Below are positions 6,129-9,202 of a DNA stretch of 9,202 nucleotides, piece by piece. This DNA comes from Clostridia bacterium. Lineage in GTDB: Bacteria; Bacillota_A; Clostridia; Christensenellales; Aristaeellaceae. The stretch lies in NCBI GenBank assembly GCA_017412025.1, contig JAFQOY010000018.1, positions 1-9,202 of the forward strand, read 5' to 3'. The first letter of the stretch is position 1; every line of letters starts with the position of its first letter. Below the pieces are notes generated by a model. The model did not search any database, had not been told where the DNA came from, and saw nothing but the letters and a program-made list of their open reading frames with translations. The position numbers and the translations under genes are program-made.

Positions 6129-6146
6129 GCAAATCAACCTGTTTGC
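6129..6146. promoter_or_regulatory. Candidate operator: GCAAA/TTTGC dyad just after the M24-gene start site
   Basis: GCAAA (6129-6133) and TTTGC (6142-6146) form a perfect 5-bp inverted repeat with an 8-bp centre, immediately downstream of the predicted start. The half-sites share GCAA/TTGC with the dyad at 6011-6031, but the spacing differs. Confidence 0.35.
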
Positions 6147-6193
6147 GTTTTGTTTCCGAAACAGAACGAGACAAAAAGACGATTCTTTAACAA

Positions 6194-6225
6194 GCGCTGC
6201 CCGGCGGCAAACCGCTGCGCAGCGC
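6194..6225 (+). other. Strong leader hairpin ahead of the M24-gene ribosome binding site
   Basis: The arms 6194-6207 and 6212-6225 pair over 14 positions with one mismatch (C6201/C6218) and one G-U, closing on a CAAA tetraloop. It ends 7 nt before AAAGGAG (6233-6239). No T-tract follows, so it is not a standard terminator. Confidence 0.6.
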
Positions 6226-6248
6226 ATGAGCGAAAGGAGATATTCCAT

Positions 6249-7349
6249 ATGACCTGGCAGGAAGAACAAGCGATTAAACTGTCCCGCCTTCACGGCATCA
6301 TGGACGCGCGCGGCCTTGACGCCATCTACATCAAGCGTCAGGACAACTTTGCCTGGCTGACCTGCGGCGGCATCAACTACGTCGGTTTGGGCGAAATGGG
6401 CAACTGCGGCCTGCTCGTCACCCGCGACGCTCTCTACGCCATCACCAACAACATCGAAGCGCCGCGCATGCGCGATGAAGAAAAGCTTGAGGAGATGGGC
6501 TTTGCCATCCACGCGCAGACCTGGTACGAGCTGGCCTTTGAGGGCGAGACCATAGCGAAGCTGACAAACGGCGGCAAGGTTGGCCGCGACCACGGCGGCG
6601 AAAACAACGTTGCAAACGACGTTAAACTCGCCCGCTTCTCCCTGACCGAAGCGGAGATCGAGCGCTACAGGGAGGGCGGCTACCTCACTGCCCGCGCCAT
6701 CGAGGAAACCATCTCCTCCGTCCGCCCCGGCGACACCGAGCACAAAACCATCGGCCGCCTCGTTGATACCATCCGTTCCAAGGGCATGGACGTCGTCTCC
6801 GCCATGTGCGCCGGCGACCATCGCATCTACAATTACCGCCATCCGGTGCCTACCGACAACGTCATCCGCGAGCGCGTGCAGCTGGGCGGCAACATGCGCT
6901 ACAAGGGCCTGATCATCTGCTGCACCCGCCTGCTCAACTTCGTGCCCGTAACGCAGGAGCTTCGCGCGCAGTACATGGCCAACGTTGAGATCGACTGTAC
7001 ACTCATGGCCGCGTCGAAGCCCGGCGCGACGTTTGTCTCCGCGCTTGAGGCTGGCCGCGCCGCTTACGAAGCACGCGGCTACGGCGAGGAATTCAAAAAG
7101 CATCATCAGGGCGGCCCGATCGGCTACGCCGGCCGCGACTACCGGGTCGACTTTGCCACCCCGGGCGTCATCGCCGAGAATCAGGCCTTCTGCTGGAACC
7201 CGTCCATCACCGGCACGAAGTCCGAGGACACCGTCATCTCCACCAGCAAGGGCGTCATCCCTGTCAGCCGTCCGGTCATCGCGCCGAAGATCACCCTTGA
7301 AATCGCCGGACAGACCTTCGTACGTCCGAACATCTGGGAAGCCTGCTGA
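6249..7349 (+). CDS. M24-family (creatinase / Xaa-Pro aminopeptidase fold) protein lacking most metal ligands
   Basis: This is a 366-residue probable cytoplasmic protein with two domains. An N-terminal creatinase-type domain spans about 1-130 (RGLDAIYIKRQDNFAWLTCG, GNCGLLVTRDALYAITNNIE). A C-terminal pita-bread domain spans about 133-366 (SLTEAEIERYREGGYLTARA onward). True M24 aminopeptidases bind two metals through Asp, Asp, His, Glu and Glu. Here the first Asp position appears to be Gln211, the second Cys224, and the first Glu Asn317 (WNPSITGTKSEDT); a His (H285 or H286 in HHQGGPIGYAGR) and Glu326 remain, as does His198 in the RHPVPT stretch. Creatinase is a metal-independent homologue, so hydrolysis of a C-N bond in a small molecule is more plausible than peptide cleavage. 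The ATG at 6249 follows AAAGGAG (6233-6239) at 9 nt. Divergent to tctC, it may act on the imported compound. Fold confidence is high, reaction unknown. Confidence 0.85.
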   Translation: MTWQEEQAIKLSRLHGIMDARGLDAIYIKRQDNFAWLTCGGINYVGLGEMGNCGLLVTRDALYAITNNIEAPRMRDEEKLEEMGFAIHAQTWYELAFEGETIAKLTNGGKVGRDHGGENNVANDVKLARFSLTEAEIERYREGGYLTARAIEETISSVRPGDTEHKTIGRLVDTIRSKGMDVVSAMCAGDHRIYNYRHPVPTDNVIRERVQLGGNMRYKGLIICCTRLLNFVPVTQELRAQYMANVEIDCTLMAASKPGATFVSALEAGRAAYEARGYGEEFKKHHQGGPIGYAGRDYRVDFATPGVIAENQAFCWNPSITGTKSEDTVISTSKGVIPVSRPVIAPKITLEIAGQTFVRPNIWEAC

Positions 7350-7355
7350 ATCATC

Positions 7356-7370
7356 GAGCGAAAATCGCTC
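7356..7370 (+). other. Short hairpin after the M24-like gene
   Basis: GAGCGA/TCGCTC with a 3-nt AAA loop lies 6 bp past the stop codon. It has no T-tract and is followed 34 bp later by the real terminator. Probably a 3'-end structure only. Confidence 0.35.
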
Positions 7371-7403
7371 CTGCTGCAGCATAACGGTTTTCTGGCCGTC
7401 TGC

Positions 7404-7434
7404 GCCCGTCCGCATCCGCGGACGGGCTTTTCTT
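7404..7434 (+). terminator. Intrinsic terminator of the M24-like gene
   Basis: A perfect 10-bp GC-rich stem GCCCGTCCGC/GCGGACGGGC (7404-7413 with 7418-7427), ATCC loop, then TTTTCTT. It isolates the transporter locus from the genes to the right. Confidence 0.9.
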
Positions 7435-7460
7435 CTGGTCCAGTTTCTATTTCTGCCGCA

Positions 7461-7489
7461 TTGCAAAACGCCCGTCCTTCCGCTATAAT
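7461..7489 (+). promoter_or_regulatory. Promoter of the cysteine-rich membrane protein gene
   Basis: TTGCAA (7461-7466, 4 of 6) and a perfect TATAAT (7484-7489) with a 17-bp spacer, 44 bp upstream of the start codon. Confidence 0.65.
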
Positions 7490-7533
7490 GGGTTTGGGAT
7501 TTTTTCTACATTCACAATTCAGGAGATACGTGC

Positions 7534-8277
7534 ATGTCCATTTTCAGTCCCATGTCCCGCATCCGCAAAATCTACTTCCTTCGCCTCGCCGCGCGCTGCG
7601 CCGTATTCATCGCGGCGATCCTCGCGTATGTTTTCCGTCCGCAGATGCTTGACGTTCTGCACGGCTTTGCGTTCTTTGAACGCTTCTCCGTAATGCATGT
7701 CCTCTGGGGCGTGTGGATGCTCGACATGCTCTTCCAGCTCGTGCCCATCGGCAAAAACATCTCCATCGGCTCGCTCAAGCTCTTTGAGAGCCATTTCAAG
7801 CCCATCCTCGACGCCGTAAACCCCGAACGGCTGAAAGCGTACATCGTCTCTACCACGCGCGCAGCATACCGCGTGCTCATCGTCTGGACGCTGCTGACGG
7901 CCGCCATCGGCTGGGCGCGCCTGAGCGGGATGATCGACGACGGGATTCTCTTTGTCATCAGCGTGTTTTTCTACGTCTGCGACCTCATCTGCGTGCTGAT
8001 CTGGTGCCCCTTCCGCCTGATGATGCGCAACCGCTGCTGCACCACCTGCCGCATCTTCAACTGGGATCACCTGATGATGTTCTCTCCGTTCCTGTTTATC
8101 TGGAGCTTCTATACGACGAGCCTGCTGCTCGTCTCCGTCGCCGTCGTCATCGTCTGGGAAGTCTGCATCATCGTGCACCCCGAGCGTTTCTGGGAGTATT
8201 CAAACGCCGCGCTGCAGTGCGCCAACTGCACCGACAAGCTCTGCACGCAGTACTGCCAGCGGCTGAGAAAAAAGTGA
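7534..8277 (+). CDS. Polytopic membrane protein with cysteine clusters, function unknown
   Basis: This 247-residue protein is not confidently recognised. Hydrophobic segments are visible at about 18-35, 52-72, 112-130, 137-160 and 180-214 (probably two helices), suggesting about six membrane spans with a basic N-terminus (MSRIRK) on the inside. Two cysteine groups stand out. One is C168, C169 and C172 in a basic loop after RLMMRNR and before IFNWDHLMMF. The other is a C-terminal C229-x2-C232-x4-C237-x3-C241 in the hydrophilic tail, which ends QRLRKK. The tail spacing could bind zinc or an iron-sulfur cluster, or form redox disulfides; this is inference. AGGAG (7521-7525) lies 8 nt before the ATG. 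It is monocistronic, with its own -35/-10 and a strong terminator. It is independent of the transporter locus and likely constitutive, given the consensus -10. It could be a membrane redox or metal-sensing protein, but nothing in the neighbourhood fixes a role. Confidence 0.8.
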   Translation: MSIFSPMSRIRKIYFLRLAARCAVFIAAILAYVFRPQMLDVLHGFAFFERFSVMHVLWGVWMLDMLFQLVPIGKNISIGSLKLFESHFKPILDAVNPERLKAYIVSTTRAAYRVLIVWTLLTAAIGWARLSGMIDDGILFVISVFFYVCDLICVLIWCPFRLMMRNRCCTTCRIFNWDHLMMFSPFLFIWSFYTTSLLLVSVAVVIVWEVCIIVHPERFWEYSNAALQCANCTDKLCTQYCQRLRKK

Positions 8278-8291
8278 ATTCCGCCTTCATG

Positions 8292-8334
8292 GCGCAGTCG
8301 CTTCCACGCCGGAAGCGCTGCGCTTTCTTTTTTT
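8292..8334 (+). terminator. Intrinsic terminator of the cysteine-rich membrane protein gene
   Basis: A 13-bp stem (8292-8305 with 8311-8323) with a single bulged T at 8298 and a 5-nt loop, followed directly by TTTCTTTTTTT. Confidence 0.9.
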
Positions 8335-8356
8335 GCTGACCTTCCCGTTTTTCCGC

Positions 8357-8386
8357 TTGACAATCCACCGATCTTTCCGATAGGAT
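8357..8386 (+). promoter_or_regulatory. Promoter of the MATE transporter gene
   Basis: A perfect TTGACA (8357-8362) and TAGGAT (8381-8386, 4 of 6) with an 18-bp spacer, 37 bp before the start codon. Confidence 0.55.
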
Positions 8387-8423
8387 AGGCTGATTGCTTT
8401 TTATCACACCGGAGGTCATTCTC

Positions 8424-9202
8424 ATGAATCATCGCGACAATTCCTTTCTGGGCTCCGCGCCCATCGGCCGCCTGCTGCTCAGGCTTTCCGTGCCCACGGT
8501 CGCCGCGCAGCTGATCAACATGCTCTACAACATCGTCGACCGCATCTACATCGGCCACATGCCCGGCGACGGCAACCTCGCGCTGACGGGCGTGGGCATC
8601 TGCATGCCGGTGATCATGTTCGTCTCTGCCTTCGCCTCCCTCATCAGCGCGGGCGGCGCGCCCCGTGCATCCATCGCCATGGGCAAAGGAGACCATGATG
8701 CGGCGGAAAAGATCCTGGGCGGCTGCTTTTTGCTGCAGGTCGTCGTCTCCCTGATCACAACCGCCGCGCTCATCCTCTTCGGCGAGCCGATGCTGCGCAC
8801 GTTCGGCGCAAGCGAAAACACCATCGGCTACGCCGTTGACTACATGAGCGTCTATGCGCTGGGCACGGCTTTCGTGCAGCTGACCCTGGGCATGAACAGC
8901 TACATCACCGCGCAGGGCTTTTCCTCCGTGGCGATGTGCACCGTGCTCATCGGCGCCGTGCTCAATATCGCGCTGGATCCGCTGTTCATCTTCGCGCTTG
9001 GCATGGGCGTGCGCGGCGCAGCGCTGGCAACCATCCTCTCCCAGGGCGTCTCCTGCGCGTGGGTCATCCTCTTCCTCACCGGCAAAAGGACGCTGCTGCG
9101 CATCCGCCGCAGGAACCTCGCCATCCGCTCCCGCGTCGTTCTGCCCTGTATCGCGCTGGGCGCCGCTCCGTTCATCATGCAGTCCAGCGAGAGCGTCATC
9201 TC
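8424..9202 (+). CDS. MATE-family multidrug/cation antiporter, N-terminal part (runs off window)
   Basis: The frame is open from ATG at 8424 to the window end: 259 complete codons of a family normally about 440-460 residues with 12 membrane helices. Visible MATE signatures are the first-helix block VPTVAAQLINMLYNIVDRIY (23-42) followed by IGH, ALTGVGICMP (53-62), the GGAPRASIAMGKGD loop (77-90), and NSYITAQGFSSVAM (158-171). The fifth to sixth helix block is VLNIALDPLFIF (179-190) followed by GMGVRGAALATILSQ (193-207). The YNIVDRIYIGH form is typical of the DinF/MepA-like branch in Firmicutes. These proteins export cationic drugs or metabolites in exchange for Na+ or H+. GGAGG (8411-8415) lies 8 nt upstream. 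It has its own promoter behind a terminator, so it is probably independent of its left neighbour. The substrate cannot be stated. Confidence 0.92.
   Translation, partial: MNHRDNSFLGSAPIGRLLLRLSVPTVAAQLINMLYNIVDRIYIGHMPGDGNLALTGVGICMPVIMFVSAFASLISAGGAPRASIAMGKGDHDAAEKILGGCFLLQVVVSLITTAALILFGEPMLRTFGASENTIGYAVDYMSVYALGTAFVQLTLGMNSYITAQGFSSVAMCTVLIGAVLNIALDPLFIFALGMGVRGAALATILSQGVSCAWVILFLTGKRTLLRIRRRNLAIRSRVVLPCIALGAAPFIMQSSESVI

Noticed and set aside
5883..6248. Riboswitch in the divergent leaders
   Set aside because: Hairpins are present, but I could not match any known riboswitch core, and no expression platform with a terminator is visible.
6120..7466. A 448-codon minus-strand frame opposite the M24-like gene
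   Set aside because: It has no start signal or motifs, and it spans the promoter, hairpin and terminator of the real gene.

Overview
The window looks like chromosome of a GC-rich, low-complexity-poor member of the Firmicutes, most likely a gut-type clostridial lineage. The grounds are strong AGGAGG-type ribosome binding sites about 8-9 nt ahead of nearly every gene, sigma-A-like promoters, compact intrinsic terminators, G/C-rich third codon positions, and a signal peptide of a style common in uncultured Clostridia. The assignment is inference; no rRNA or marker gene is present.

Layout from left to right. The first ~130 bases are the edge of an insertion sequence: the first 13 codons of a probable IS30-family transposase (minus strand), preceded by an array of short TAAAYGCYAC repeats. 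Next comes alaA (262-1479, +), a glutamate-pyruvate type aminotransferase with its own promoter. A bidirectional terminator separates it from a convergent block of four minus-strand genes: tctC (5882-4905), tctB (4739-4281) and tctA (4262-2766), which encode a complete tripartite tricarboxylate transporter, followed by a GntR/LacI-type regulator (2651-1548). Divergent from tctC is a 366-aa M24/creatinase-like protein (6249-7349, +). After a strong terminator come a six-helix membrane protein with a cysteine-rich tail (7534-8277, +) and the start of a MATE-family efflux transporter (8424 to the window end, +), each with its own promoter.

The core of the window is a self-contained uptake and catabolism locus. 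A secreted binding protein and TctAB permease would import a carboxylate-like compound. A divergently transcribed creatinase-fold protein, which lacks most of the usual M24 metal ligands, may process it. A sugar-sensor-type regulator encoded behind the transporter probably controls both promoters. The 366-bp divergent region holds two well-formed promoters. Each is followed at the predicted transcription start by an inverted repeat with GCAA/TTGC half-sites, and there are further dyads in both leaders. The substrate is unknown. alaA and the genes right of 7434 are separated by terminators and need not belong to the system.

No tRNA, rRNA, CRISPR array or recognised riboswitch was seen.
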